From NCBI GenBank assembly GCA_013360295.1, contig JABWCL010000018.1:1-64000 (forward strand): DNA of 64,000 nucleotides, in the 5' to 3' direction. The notes beneath the pieces are model-generated. The model saw only the letters and a list, made by a program, of their open reading frames with translations. It was not told where the DNA came from and searched no databases. The position numbers and the translations under genes are program-made. This DNA comes from Ignavibacteriaceae bacterium (GTDB taxonomy: Bacteria > Bacteroidota > Ignavibacteria > Ignavibacteriales > Ignavibacteriaceae). Positions within the stretch are counted from its first letter, which is position 1. Every line of letters starts with the position of its first letter. This document shows, piece after piece, positions 8,126 through 17,680 of the stretch.

Positions 8126-9757
8126 TTATTTAACCAGCGCCATCCGTAAAAATTTTCGTTCGCCGCCATTAGTCAGGATCGCGAAATAAACGCCCGATGG
8201 CAAACTGCCCGCGTTAAAAGCCACTCCGACTTTGCCCGCTCCAACCGGCTTCAACTCCAGCTCAGCAACCACCTCGCCCATAACATTATAAACTGTAACC
8301 CCGCTTCTCTTCCCTCCCAACTCGCCATTCGCCACTAACCACTCGCCACTAACCACTCCCCCTTCAACCTCAATATTAGTGTAGTCTCTAAACGGATTAG
8401 GGTAATTAAAAAACCTGAATTCCTTTTCTGAATACTGCTCATCAACACCGACTAACGAAACATTAACTTCCCTCGTCCATATCTGGTAAATTCCGGATGA
8501 GTTATCCATCCACACGGGGAAGATCTTTCCTCCTGAAGAAGTGATGCCAATGTTATCACCCTGATAACCCTGGCCAAGCCCTCCGATTGGCGCGGGTTTG
8601 AAATTGCTAAGGGTAAGCTGGTAGTCTGTCCAGGACGCACCGCCGTCAGTGGAGCGGGAGAGAAAGACTGAGGCGGAGTCGTTAGTGGTATTTCTGTCGT
8701 CATAGTAGATAACATTAACGCCGCCGTAATCATCAACACTTACAGCGGGGAAATATTGGGTCTTTCCGTTATTAATCGCGTCGCCGTTTACTCGTATTCC
8801 GCCTGACCAGGTCGCGCCGTTGTCGGTTGATTTATATAGCACGATATCCGGATCACTTCCCGCGGGGGGAAGGTTTTTTTGTGTGGTTACAAGATAGATG
8901 TGTCCGCGGTGGGGGCCATTTGTTTTATCAACGTCTATACGTGGAATACTGTTCACCCGAATGTTCTGTTTTGCCGAAAGCACGCCGGAGATGCCGTTTA
9001 AAGTGATTGCGCTTTCATTCACGCTCCAGTTGGCGCCGCCGTCAGTTGAGGAGGCAAATCCTGCCGCGATTTCAGTGAAGGGGGATGTGCCGGTTACTGC
9101 CGCCCAGGTAAGAAAAACTTCGCCGTTAACTCCGATTACGATATCTCCTCCGCTGTTTCGATTTACTGGGTTGTTAACCACTCTTGTCGCGGACCAGTTA
9201 GCGCCGCCGTTTGTAGAATAACAAAAGGAGATCGGGAACGGAGGGGCATACTTCACCCAGGCCGCGTATGTGCGCCCGTAGTATGGACTGGCGGGATTAC
9301 CGTCGCTTGCAAGAACGCCGCGCTCGAGGTCTTCGGTAGTTATTGCTATCTGGTTAGACCAGGTCAATCCCTTGTTGGTCGAGTAGTGCGCGTAAAGACC
9401 GGTCAATGGTGTGTTGCCCCGACGGATTAGTATAAAAGTTCCGTCTTTATCAATGGCAATACCGGGGTCGCCGCCGTGGAAAGTAAGGAATGGCCCCCCC
9501 TTGCAGGTATCACTGCCATACCAGTCGGCGCCGCTGTTTGTAGTTACATATATTCCTTCACTGACAAAAAAGGGGGTGAACTTTATCGCGTTCGCCGAAG
9601 CAAAGAGAGTGCCGGTTTCTATAGGCGACCTGGTGATGAGCACTTCAGTCTGTGTAACCGCAGAAGGATAGATTCTCTTAAGAGTTCCTAATGATATCTC
9701 ACTTTGCTGCGGAAAAGCCGACGCTATATAAAGAAAAAGAAAAAATAATTTCATCAT
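8126..9757 (-). CDS. Secreted sialidase-fold (BNR/Asp-box) protein with T9SS sorting domain
   Basis: About 543 residues: signal peptide (KLFFLFLYIASAFPQQ), then a six-bladed sialidase-like propeller with Asp-box motifs (STNGGANWSATRV, STDGGANWSVNE, STDNGATWSGGIRV, STDGGASWTDYQ), then a sorting domain from about residue 455 (FFNYPNPFRDYTNIEVEG). No catalytic arginine triad of a true sialidase was recognised, so no enzymatic activity is claimed. The ATG at 9757 (or 9754) is preferred over one at 9781 because the latter would overlap the VOC gene upstream by 14 bases and precede the signal peptide with extra polar residues. The sorting domain contains an in-frame SGEWLVANGEL repeat insertion. 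Confidence 0.75.
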   Translation of the reverse strand: MMKLFFLFLYIASAFPQQSEISLGTLKRIYPSAVTQTEVLITRSPIETGTLFASANAIKFTPFFVSEGIYVTTNSGADWYGSDTCKGGPFLTFHGGDPGIAIDKDGTFILIRRGNTPLTGLYAHYSTNKGLTWSNQIAITTEDLERGVLASDGNPASPYYGRTYAAWVKYAPPFPISFCYSTNGGANWSATRVVNNPVNRNSGGDIVIGVNGEVFLTWAAVTGTSPFTEIAAGFASSTDGGANWSVNESAITLNGISGVLSAKQNIRVNSIPRIDVDKTNGPHRGHIYLVTTQKNLPPAGSDPDIVLYKSTDNGATWSGGIRVNGDAINNGKTQYFPAVSVDDYGGVNVIYYDDRNTTNDSASVFLSRSTDGGASWTDYQLTLSNFKPAPIGGLGQGYQGDNIGITSSGGKIFPVWMDNSSGIYQIWTREVNVSLVGVDEQYSEKEFRFFNYPNPFRDYTNIEVEGGVVSGEWLVANGELGGKRSGVTVYNVMGEVVAELELKPVGAGKVGVAFNAGSLPSGVYFAILTNGGERKFLRMALVK

Positions 9758-9767
9758 CACTACGGCG

Positions 9768-10157
9768 CTACTCAATTTCATTTGCCGGGGGCTCCCATAA
9801 TTCGAGTTTCACTCCGTCAGGATCTATTACCCAGGCAAATTTGCCGAAATCATTAACATCCGTTTTCCCGGTTTGAGTTATCCCTTCTTCCTTCAGCTTT
9901 TCTAGCAGCGCTTCAAGGTCATCAACCCGCAGGTTGATCATAAAAGGAAGGGTGGAAGGTTTGATATATTCAGTGTCTTCCTTGAACTGCGAAAAGACGG
10001 TATAACATTTTTTATCCGGATTATCAAAATTTCTCCATTTAAATATCGCGCCCCATTCTTCGGATTCAACCCCGAGGTGTTCGCGGTACCATTGCCGTGA
10101 CTGTGCGGGATCTTTTGTTTTAAAGAAGATGCCGCCTATTCCTGTGACCTTTGCCAT
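9768..10157 (-). CDS. VOC family (glyoxalase/bleomycin-resistance fold) protein
   Basis: 129 residues forming the two beta-alpha-beta-beta-beta modules of the vicinal oxygen chelate fold: GIGGIFFKTKDPAQSRQWYR at the start of module one and FMINLRVDDLEALLEKLKEE at the start of module two, ending WVIDPDGVKLELWEPP. The final glutamate in KLELWEP is the usual metal ligand. The family includes lyases, isomerases, dioxygenases and antibiotic-binding proteins, and nothing here fixes which. It lies 11 bases upstream of the T9SS gene start chosen above, on the same strand, but the two have no obvious functional link. Confidence 0.85.
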   Translation of the reverse strand: MAKVTGIGGIFFKTKDPAQSRQWYREHLGVESEEWGAIFKWRNFDNPDKKCYTVFSQFKEDTEYIKPSTLPFMINLRVDDLEALLEKLKEEGITQTGKTDVNDFGKFAWVIDPDGVKLELWEPPANEIE

Positions 10158-10298
10158 ATGAGAATTCCAATTAAAATTAGTGAAACTTTATAAAGTAAAC
10201 CGTAAAATGTTTAAATGAAAGTCAATTGTTAGGGTTATATAATTCCGGCACATAATGTGTATATTCTTTTTTATCAGAATTAATCCGGAGAGGATGAG

Positions 10299-11528
10299 AT
10301 GAAGAAGACAGAGTTTTTTGATGTCGCCGCGCGGCAGGGTTTTTACGGGGTTGAAAAAGGCGGGCTCTACGGAAAGAAGGATAACGTTCGCAAGTACTGG
10401 GAGGACGTTGCCATTAAAGTGAACCTGAGGAAGTATGTGACGGAAATACTCGGGAATAAAAATCAGATAAGGGCCGCAGACCTTGGTTCCGGAAGCGGCG
10501 AAGGGCTTGAAGCGCTGACTCATATTCCGTGCGAAACATACGAAACCCCGGACAAGGAATTTGTGCTTACAAAGAAAGATATTGAGCTTTACCTCGGAGT
10601 GGATATTTCCAAAGAGATGGTCGAGACGGGAAAGAAAAACTACGCGGGCAAGAAAAACGTTGAATTTATGCGGGGAGACCTCGCGCGCGATTACAGTTTT
10701 CTTGATCACGGACCGTTTGATATTATTTTTTCGACATACTCCTCCCCCTCCCACCTCAGCGAAAAGGAACTGATGAACCTGATGGTTAAAATATCCGAAG
10801 CGCATCAGCGGAAGGTCGTGGTAGTTCTCGATATGTTCGCGATGTATTCACCCGAGTGGCCTGTTTACTGGAACAATAAAGAACCTGAAATGAAGGAGTA
10901 TAATATGGTGTGGCTTTATCTGCCAAAGCGCACTCAGCCGAAGAAGGAAGAGATATACTACGTCAAATACTGGGGAGGAAATGAGATGAAGAAGTTCTGC
11001 AAAAAGCTTGAAGAAAAAATTAAAAGAAAAGTGGATGTTAGTGTACGTGACCGGTCGGTGCTCATTGGCAGGCATATAGATACGGGTGTCTACAATAACA
11101 ATCCAAAACCTGTAAGGAAGCAGGTCAACAGGCTTTTTGACAGGGATTACCGTGGCAATTATGATACTCTTGCCTTTGATATCTCATATCTCGATAATAT
11201 GAAAGAAACCGCTCCTGACGAGTATAACAGGATAGCGGGGTATGCCGGAGACTGGAACACGATGATCGCTTACACAAAGGCGCTCTTTTCAAGGGATGAT
11301 GATTCGGTTAAAAGGTATATTGAAACTTCACCCGAATATCTCTCTGAAGAAATGAAAATGCTTGCGTGGCTCGTGAGGAATGCCAGCCGTTTTCCGGTTG
11401 TGGATTTCTGGGCGAGCATTTATGGCCCGCAGTTAGCAGCAATCCTCCGGAATCTTGAGTTCAACCTCCCCGAGGGACTGGGGTGCGGACACGGAATGAT
11501 GTGCAACATTACTATCAATGATCAATGA
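10299..11528 (+). CDS. Class I SAM-dependent methyltransferase with long C-terminal extension
   Basis: 409 residues. Motif I is AADLGSGSGEGLEAL near residues 66-80, the acidic post-I segment is LYLGVDISKEMVETG, motif II-like FMRGDLARDYSF and FDIIFSTYSSPSHLS follow. Residues after about 250 form an extension with no recognised domain; it contains GCGHGMMCN near the end. The substrate is unknown. A good ribosome-binding site GGAGAGGA lies 8 bases before the ATG. The last four residues (INDQ) are encoded by the start of a GATCAATGATCAA-type repeat that continues past the stop codon, so the repeat appears to have supplied the C-terminus. Confidence 0.8.
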   Translation: MKKTEFFDVAARQGFYGVEKGGLYGKKDNVRKYWEDVAIKVNLRKYVTEILGNKNQIRAADLGSGSGEGLEALTHIPCETYETPDKEFVLTKKDIELYLGVDISKEMVETGKKNYAGKKNVEFMRGDLARDYSFLDHGPFDIIFSTYSSPSHLSEKELMNLMVKISEAHQRKVVVVLDMFAMYSPEWPVYWNNKEPEMKEYNMVWLYLPKRTQPKKEEIYYVKYWGGNEMKKFCKKLEEKIKRKVDVSVRDRSVLIGRHIDTGVYNNNPKPVRKQVNRLFDRDYRGNYDTLAFDISYLDNMKETAPDEYNRIAGYAGDWNTMIAYTKALFSRDDDSVKRYIETSPEYLSEEMKMLAWLVRNASRFPVVDFWASIYGPQLAAILRNLEFNLPEGLGCGHGMMCNITINDQ

Positions 11529-11546
11529 GCAAAGATCAATGATCAA
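11514..11546 (+). repeat. GATCAATGATCAA phrase repeat, gene-end/intergenic copy
   Basis: AATGATCAATGAGCAAAGAT and the bases after it form a degenerate tandem of the word GATCAAT. It covers the last codons and stop of the methyltransferase gene and runs into the spacer. The same word array is found in frame inside four T9SS genes between 24.4 and 31.1 kb. Confidence 0.75.
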
Positions 11547-12005
11547 AATAATAATGTAACAAGGGATATTTTCCCGTGGGGTTTTTTGCAGGGAACAGAG
11601 AATTAGAAAATAGGGGAACAGGAAAATTAGCGCTGCGGCAGGGAGACAAAAATCCTGAATCGTTTATGATATTAGAATTGTGGCACAGATTATTAAAATT
11701 ATTTGTTCAGAATTTTATTCCTTTTTTGTCTTTTGAATTCTGATTAATTTTGATGTGCAGATATAATTACGTTATGTAACACTGATTTATGCCGATTTTA
11801 GTTTTTATATATGATGTTGCCCGGGAGGCTCCTGCGCTTAGAGGTGGAGGGGATAAACGAAAAGGGAAAAGGTGTTCGCGCCTCTTAAAATTTCCTCTCA
11901 TTTAATCTGTCCTGTTTCATTTCACATCTCAGATGTCTGCCGTAAAATATTTTTAACTGCTTTTAGAACCATACCACAACAAATTCTGTATACGGAACAA
12001 CCACT
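11547..12005. other. Intergenic stretch without a recognised gene
   Basis: About 460 bases between the methyltransferase and the next T9SS gene. No convincing coding frame, RNA gene or riboswitch was seen. A weak hairpin (GGGA/TCCC stem) followed by a short T run at about 11562-11587 could act as a terminator for the methyltransferase gene. Confidence 0.5.
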
Positions 12006-14102
12006 ATGAAAAGATCTTTAATTTTAATTGTAATTTTTATTTTTTCGATCAACGCCTTTCCCCAATGGCAGCGCACATTTGGGCCTTTTGGCTGGAGCGT
12101 TTATCACCTTGCGGAGGGGAATGGCTACCTCTATTCAAGCGGAGGAATTCTTTTTCGTTCATCTGATAACGGACTGACCTGGGAGCAGAAATCATCGGGG
12201 ATTGGTCAATGGGATGTAACTGCTCTCTTTGTTTCCGGAACGAGGGTTTTTGCCGGGCTGTATGATGGCAGCGGCATCGGGTATCTATATTTTTCTGATG
12301 ACAGCGGAGAATCCTGGATTCAGCATAACGCTACCGGTAATACTAAAAGCATTACCGGTTTTACCAAACTGGGAAACGACCTCTTCTTTTCAACACACCA
12401 GGGAGGAATATTCAAATCTACCAACAACGGTAACACCTGGACTCAGATGATTGCTTCTTGGAATCCTAAGCCCGCCATCTTTACAATAAAGACAGTCGGC
12501 AGTACAATGTTCTTTGGCGAGTACACCGGTCTATATAAATCTACCGACGGCGGAGCTACCTGGACCCACTGTATAGTTAACCCCGATAATAACTGCGAGG
12601 TTTATTCTATTGCGGCAAAAGGGAATGCAATTTATTTAATATACGGTTCGTGCTGGGGGGTTACATCATCTGTATGGAAATCAACAGACCTTGGTGCGAG
12701 CTTTCAGCCGGTCGCGGGTTCTCTTTCAAATGCTTATCACGTCTCATCCGACGGGATAAATGTTTATCTGGGAACAGAAAACGGCTTATATCGAAGTGTG
12801 GACGACGGCGCTAGCTGGGTGCGCCTTGTACTTGAAGGTGAAACCGTGCATACCGCTATTGTTGCGGGGAACGGAAATATTATGGCCGGAACAAGAGACC
12901 ACGGCATTTTTACATCCACAAACAACGGTACATCGTGGATCAATAGCGGTGTGCTGGCAAGTATGTCATCAAGAGCCGTACTCTCTTTTGATAATACTCT
13001 CATAGCGGGCAATGACGGACAAAATGGAGTGATGATCTCAAGAAACAACGGTAATTCCTTTACCGAGTTTAACTGTCTTGATTACAGTTATGTGAACTGC
13101 CTTGTAAAACGGGGCGGTGATATATTTGCAGGTACAACTCCTTATGTCCCGCAGAAGGGAGGCATATTTAAATCATCTGACACGGGTTTTAGCTGGACAA
13201 GAATAGGTCTGCCCAATATCAGCGTTACCGCAATCGCGTTTTCCGGCACGCACCTTTTCGCAGGCACTATTTACGAAGGTGTCTACCGCACGTCGGATGA
13301 CGGCATCACGTGGGCTCAGGTACAGAACGGGCTGCCATCCACCTGGATAAGATCACTTGCTTACTTTAACAACACGATCTATGCCGGCACACAGGTTGGA
13401 CTCTATGCCTCGACAAATAACGGTTCAAGCTGGGTCCTTAACGGATTCCAGAACGTGCCGGTAACTTCTTTGGCAGTTTATAACGGTAAACTATTTGCGG
13501 GTACTGAGTCGGGAGTTCATTTGCTTAGCGGAATAAACAATTGGTCCCTTACATCGCTTTATGGTGCGGTAAACTGCCTGAAAACAGTCACCGATAAATT
13601 AGTAGCGGGTGGAAATAATTTCCTTTCCTTTACTGAAGATGACGGAAGCAACTGGGTGTCAGCATGGAAAAACCTTGGAACGGGTCCTGTTCTCGACTTC
13701 TCATTTAATAATGATTATGTGTTTGCCGGAAGATCAGTCGAGGGAATTTGGCGGGGAGGCATCAACGATATTCTAACTTCTGTTGATGAAAAATCAAACC
13801 CTGTAAATTACTTTATTCTTTACCAGAATCACCCCAACCCGTTTTCTAAGGGCACGGAGATCAGGTACCGGATTGCAGAGAATAACAGCAGTCTCAGTAT
13901 CAGTGGTGGGCGGGGGATAAAGGTGAGTTTGAAGGTGTATGATTTATTGGGGAGGGAAGTGGCGGCGCTGGTTGATGAATCACAGCGTCAGGGAGAATAT
14001 ACTGTCAGTTTCAACGCCGGGGGACTGCCAAACGGTGTTTACATATACCGGTTAATCGCCGGGAACTTTGCAGGGACAGGCAAGATGGTTTTAGCCCGGT
14101 AA
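12006..14102 (+). CDS. Secreted BNR/VPS10-type propeller protein with T9SS sorting domain
   Basis: 698 residues. A 19-residue signal peptide ends at INAFPQWQ. The body has many short sialidase/VPS10-like repeats (RSSDNGLTWEQ, STNNGNTWTQ, STDGGATWTH, SVDDGASWVR, SSDTGFSWTR, TSDDGITWAQ, STNNGSSWVL), about one per 40-45 residues, consistent with a large propeller. The sorting domain starts at YQNHPNPFSKGTEIRYRI and ends GVYIYRLIAGNFAGTGKMVL. A low-complexity insertion (SSLSISGG) in the sorting domain is encoded by a CAGTCTCAGTATCAGTGG-type repeat. Surface or secreted location is expected; ligand or enzymatic role is unknown. Confidence 0.8.
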   Translation: MKRSLILIVIFIFSINAFPQWQRTFGPFGWSVYHLAEGNGYLYSSGGILFRSSDNGLTWEQKSSGIGQWDVTALFVSGTRVFAGLYDGSGIGYLYFSDDSGESWIQHNATGNTKSITGFTKLGNDLFFSTHQGGIFKSTNNGNTWTQMIASWNPKPAIFTIKTVGSTMFFGEYTGLYKSTDGGATWTHCIVNPDNNCEVYSIAAKGNAIYLIYGSCWGVTSSVWKSTDLGASFQPVAGSLSNAYHVSSDGINVYLGTENGLYRSVDDGASWVRLVLEGETVHTAIVAGNGNIMAGTRDHGIFTSTNNGTSWINSGVLASMSSRAVLSFDNTLIAGNDGQNGVMISRNNGNSFTEFNCLDYSYVNCLVKRGGDIFAGTTPYVPQKGGIFKSSDTGFSWTRIGLPNISVTAIAFSGTHLFAGTIYEGVYRTSDDGITWAQVQNGLPSTWIRSLAYFNNTIYAGTQVGLYASTNNGSSWVLNGFQNVPVTSLAVYNGKLFAGTESGVHLLSGINNWSLTSLYGAVNCLKTVTDKLVAGGNNFLSFTEDDGSNWVSAWKNLGTGPVLDFSFNNDYVFAGRSVEGIWRGGINDILTSVDEKSNPVNYFILYQNHPNPFSKGTEIRYRIAENNSSLSISGGRGIKVSLKVYDLLGREVAALVDESQRQGEYTVSFNAGGLPNGVYIYRLIAGNFAGTGKMVLAR

Positions 14103-14256
14103 AACCATTGTCACTTTTGTTTCAATGAGAATATAAAATACTGAATTATTGTTTCCAGCTTATTCCGAATCTGTAAGAATAGAAATAATTTTCCGGAAGG
14201 CTGTATAAATAAACTATTTTTTACATACATTTATTGCCTGACATTTTAAATTTATT

Positions 14257-15081
14257 ATGAAATCATTACTAATACTAACATTCTTGCTCTCTATGGTGAT
14301 TTGTTCACAGGATAAACCCTCCTCACCTCCCCAGGGGTTTGTTCTTGCAGAGGGCGGGACCTTTATGATGGGGAGCGAAGACGGCGAAAGCAGCGAAAAA
14401 CCTGTCCACAAAGTAACCCTCAATAGTTTTTATATTGGGAAGTATGAGGTTACACAGGGGGAGTTTGAAGCTTTGATGAATGGTGAAGATTTCTCATATT
14501 CAAAAAGGGGCCCTAATTACCCGGTACATCATATTGATTATTATTCAATTCTCGCCTTCTGCAATAAAAAAAGTATAAAAGAAGGGCGCACTCCCTGCTA
14601 TACCATTGACGGAAAGACAGACATCGAAGGAGCGAATGACTGGGGCTCAAGCCTACCGGTTTGCGACTTTAAGGCGAACGGATACCGCCTGCCGACCGAA
14701 GCCGAGTGGGAGTACGCCGCGCGGGGCGGCAAGGAGAGCAAAGGTTATGCCTGGAGCGGAAGCAACAACGCTGATGATGTTTGCTGGTACAAGGATAACT
14801 CAGAGGAAAAAATCCAGCCGGTAGGAACAAAGAAGCCAAACGAGCTCGGTATTTATGATATGAGCGGAAACATTGAAGAGATGGTATGGGACAAATTTGA
14901 TGATGAGTTCTATGAGAACAGTCCTGAATCAAATCCCGTAGCAACTGATGAATATCAGCAGGTTGTACGTGGCGGCTCTGTAATATTAGGAGCCGGGAAC
15001 TCCACCGTTTACGCCCGCGGAATTGATCAGACAACTGAATATATACAGATCATAGGATTCAGGTTAGTATCGAGCAAGTAA
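14257..15081 (+). CDS. SUMF1/EgtB-fold (formylglycine-generating-enzyme-like) exported protein
   Basis: 274 residues with a signal peptide ending at MVICSQ (a lipobox-like cysteine is present). The fold markers are GGTFMMGSEDGESSEKPVH, then FYIGKYEVTQGEFEALMNG, GYRLPTEAEWEYAARGG, and near the end VVRGGSV and IIGFRLV. The paired copper-binding cysteines of true formylglycine-generating enzymes, which lie in the last 60 residues, are absent, so sulfatase activation is unlikely. Such proteins are common exported members of the family in Bacteroidota, with unknown or binding roles. Confidence 0.82.
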   Translation: MKSLLILTFLLSMVICSQDKPSSPPQGFVLAEGGTFMMGSEDGESSEKPVHKVTLNSFYIGKYEVTQGEFEALMNGEDFSYSKRGPNYPVHHIDYYSILAFCNKKSIKEGRTPCYTIDGKTDIEGANDWGSSLPVCDFKANGYRLPTEAEWEYAARGGKESKGYAWSGSNNADDVCWYKDNSEEKIQPVGTKKPNELGIYDMSGNIEEMVWDKFDDEFYENSPESNPVATDEYQQVVRGGSVILGAGNSTVYARGIDQTTEYIQIIGFRLVSSK

Positions 15082-15156
15082 CAGGTTTTTCAAGGTTTCG
15101 TAATCCCTGACTTGCTTCGTCAGAACTTATTCCTGAAGCTTTAAACGGATATGAGT

Positions 15157-15180
15157 ATGCCGGCCGATGAAGACCGGCAT
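15157..15180. other. Short perfect hairpin downstream of the SUMF1-like gene
   Basis: ATGCCGG and CCGGCAT form a 7-base-pair stem around a 10-base loop, 76 bases after the stop codon. No T run follows, so it is more a palindrome than a standard terminator. Confidence 0.45.
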
Positions 15181-15316
15181 CAGGGAGTATATATGAATAA
15201 CCTCAATGCCCCGTGTCTTCCAAGCGGGGATTGTATATGTCTTATGAGCGCCGGTGATTATGCGCAAACCGCGAAAATGATTTTATTTCGCTGACAATTA
15301 GCTTTATATTTAAATC

Positions 15317-16576
15317 ATGAAAAAATATGTTTTGGTTCTTTTGTCAATTTATTCCCTTCTTTTTTACGGATGCAAAGAAGAGTCCAATCCAACTAATCAG
15401 TCAAACCCCACAAACTTCAGCCTGATATTTACAAACAATCGCATACGAGGCGAAGGATGGGTAATTCTTCATTCTCTTGACGGCAAACAAAATATTTCCT
15501 ACAAATCTTTTAATAAGAACGGCAATATTGATTTTGGCGATATTAAGTCAGACAGGGTGTCGTTTACATATATTGAAAGATACACAACATCTTCGGGGTG
15601 GAAAAATGTCAATATTACAACGGATTTAAATGCTCCGGCCGGCGAATGGAGGTTTGAAGGCAACTACTATGATTACAGGGGAAAGCTGACAATTAACTCA
15701 ACCTTTCCCGCGGACTATTACAAAAGCGGTTGTGACGCGGTACTTTACAATGGGTCGTCGGGTTATAACTTTGGATCTTCGTTGATACAGAACAGGTCGA
15801 CAACCAGGGATATATATTATTTAAAGAACAATAAACGGATTTCCGTAATTTCCTCGGTTATTTTAAAGAATGTTGACTCGGCATACTACGGAATGGCCGA
15901 AAATACCCCCTTTGTAGAAAATACCACCAACGTTGTAAATCTGGCAGTAAATAACCGTATGGCCAAAAAAGTTGTGTCTTTTAATCAACCGGTACAATAC
16001 TATTTTTGCGCCGCGCTGCAGGGCGATAGTCTTGATTATATGGGAATGTCCTATCTCCGGGAAAATACGGCTGTTTCGTCTATACCCGTTTACTATATTC
16101 CGTCCGTACCTAAAAAGTATTACTACTTATCCGGCGGATACAGCGGAACTACTTTCGGCAGAAATTTTACTATAATAGGCAGCGATTTACCTTCTTCCGT
16201 TACTATACCTGATATGGGAATTACGGGGACATATGTCCCGGATTCAGCGATGGTAACAGGAATAAATATTTCAGGAGTCTGCGATCAGATAAGCGCGAAT
16301 TGGGTTTACACAAATTCAGCAGAAAAGACTACAGTATCCTGGCTTGTTTATGCTCCACATAACTCCTTAACCATTAAGCGCCCCGGTTTACCTGCCGAGG
16401 TTACAAGCCAGATTCCGGAGTATAATGCCGGCCAATTGATACTCAACAGTGTTGGTATGGTTGATTATGATACATTCACATCAATGGATGATATTGTCAA
16501 GGCTTTCTTTAAATCATATGCTCCGCAGATGGATAAATACAAAACCAGCTTTAGTTATTATAAGGTTGGGTGGTGA
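15317..16576 (+). CDS. Hypothetical lipoprotein
   Basis: 419 residues beginning with a lipoprotein signal (hydrophobic stretch followed by LLFYGC, with cysteine at residue 19), then a polar linker rich in asparagine and proline (KEESNPTNQSNPTN). The rest is predicted to be largely beta strand, with tyrosine- and serine-rich stretches and no recognised domain. No T9SS sorting domain is seen, so it is probably anchored to the outer membrane by lipid. It stands alone between two spacers. The function is not recognised. Confidence 0.75.
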   Translation: MKKYVLVLLSIYSLLFYGCKEESNPTNQSNPTNFSLIFTNNRIRGEGWVILHSLDGKQNISYKSFNKNGNIDFGDIKSDRVSFTYIERYTTSSGWKNVNITTDLNAPAGEWRFEGNYYDYRGKLTINSTFPADYYKSGCDAVLYNGSSGYNFGSSLIQNRSTTRDIYYLKNNKRISVISSVILKNVDSAYYGMAENTPFVENTTNVVNLAVNNRMAKKVVSFNQPVQYYFCAALQGDSLDYMGMSYLRENTAVSSIPVYYIPSVPKKYYYLSGGYSGTTFGRNFTIIGSDLPSSVTIPDMGITGTYVPDSAMVTGINISGVCDQISANWVYTNSAEKTTVSWLVYAPHNSLTIKRPGLPAEVTSQIPEYNAGQLILNSVGMVDYDTFTSMDDIVKAFFKSYAPQMDKYKTSFSYYKVGW

Positions 16577-16879
16577 CATCAGAATACAAATATATTTTTA
16601 ACGAAAATTAATCAATTGATTTTTATTGCCGCACAATTAAGCTGATGGATTTATTAGCGGGTTCCGCGGATATCATACCGGGGAATCCGTTTTATTTTAA
16701 ACAATCTTCTTGGGGGCATTGCTTATTATGCGTACCGGGATACTTAAATACCGCTTCCGTGCCGGGATTTTTTCATCGTCGCCATCTGAGGAGAGGAAAT
16801 GATACCGGAGCGATGAAATTTCCGTTACCCACAATTTGTGGGGCTAACATCGATTATGCGCTGCGGGCAAAATTCAAAA
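16577..16879. other. Intergenic stretch with a degenerate palindromic repeat
   Basis: A short frame is open here on the plus strand but its composition does not look like a gene. At about 16765-16822 an inverted repeat TTTCATCG/CGATGAAA encloses CATCTGAGGAGAGGAAATGA, in the style of the intergenic REP-like sequences of Bacteroidota. Confidence 0.4.
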
Positions 16880-17680
16880 CTATTTTGCCAACTGCAAAAT
16901 GCGGTAAGCACCTCTTGCAACAATAATAAAGACCACCGTTCCAATTATCAGGTCGGGGTAAGCGGAGTTCAATAAATTGACAAGTATACCCGCAACAATC
17001 ACTCCTGCGTTTATAATCACATCGTTTGATGTGAAGATCATACTCGCCTGCATATGAGCTTCCTTGCTTTTACTTTTTTGGAGCAGGTAAAGACAGGTCA
17101 CATTAGCGGTTAAAGCAAAAACCGAGACAATAATCATTGTAAGAAAGTCGGGAATTTCTTCAATACCGATAAACCTTCGTATGACTTCGTTAATGCCTAT
17201 TATTGCCAGAGCTATCTGGAAATACCCGGCAAATTTGGCAATATTCTTCTTCTTTGCGGCGGTTGTGCCTACCGCTAAAAGCGCCATACCATAGACAACC
17301 GCGTCCGCGAGCATATCAAGGCTGTCCGCCACCAGCCCCATTGAACCGGCGATAAACCCTGTTAGTATTTCTATTCCGAAAAAAGAAAAATTTATTGCAA
17401 GTACAATCCAAAGCAGGTTTCGCTCTTCCGAATGAGTACCGGCATTTAATGATTCGTCTGTTTCGTTAGAAGATAAAATTGAAGTATTCAGGTTCAGTTC
17501 TTCCAGTGAGGAGAGAATGTGATCTTTTTCTCCCCTGTGAAATACGGTTAGTTTCCTGTTGGGTATATCAAAACCAAGCGATTCAATTTCTGTAAACCCC
17601 TGAAGTTTCATTCTCACCATCTGCTCTTCACTTGGGCAGTCCATTTTTTCTATTCTGAAGATAGTTTTTTGCATACTCAC
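16880..17680 (-). CDS. Cation diffusion facilitator-type transporter with N-terminal metal-binding (HMA-like) domain
   Basis: 266 residues. Residues 1-70 resemble a heavy-metal-associated domain (FRIEKMDCPSEEQMVRMKL), but the usual CxxC is reduced to one cysteine, in MDCPSEE. Residues about 88-266 hold the CDF membrane domain: FFGIEILTGFIAGSMGLVADSLDMLADAVVYG gives the HxxxD-like zinc site as the modified SLDMLAD, and TSNDVIINAGVIV near residue 220 is the second ND(x)3 site. Expected to export a divalent or monovalent metal. No long cytosolic CDF C-terminal domain is present; the N-terminal domain may replace it. No metal-regulator gene is adjacent. Confidence 0.8.
   Translation of the reverse strand: MSMQKTIFRIEKMDCPSEEQMVRMKLQGFTEIESLGFDIPNRKLTVFHRGEKDHILSSLEELNLNTSILSSNETDESLNAGTHSEERNLLWIVLAINFSFFGIEILTGFIAGSMGLVADSLDMLADAVVYGMALLAVGTTAAKKKNIAKFAGYFQIALAIIGINEVIRRFIGIEEIPDFLTMIIVSVFALTANVTCLYLLQKSKSKEAHMQASMIFTSNDVIINAGVIVAGILVNLLNSAYPDLIIGTVVFIIVARGAYRILQLAK

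Noticed and set aside
16645-16926. 93-residue plus-strand coding frame
   Set aside because: Composition is unlike a protein, it overlaps the end of the CDF gene, and it covers a palindromic intergenic repeat.
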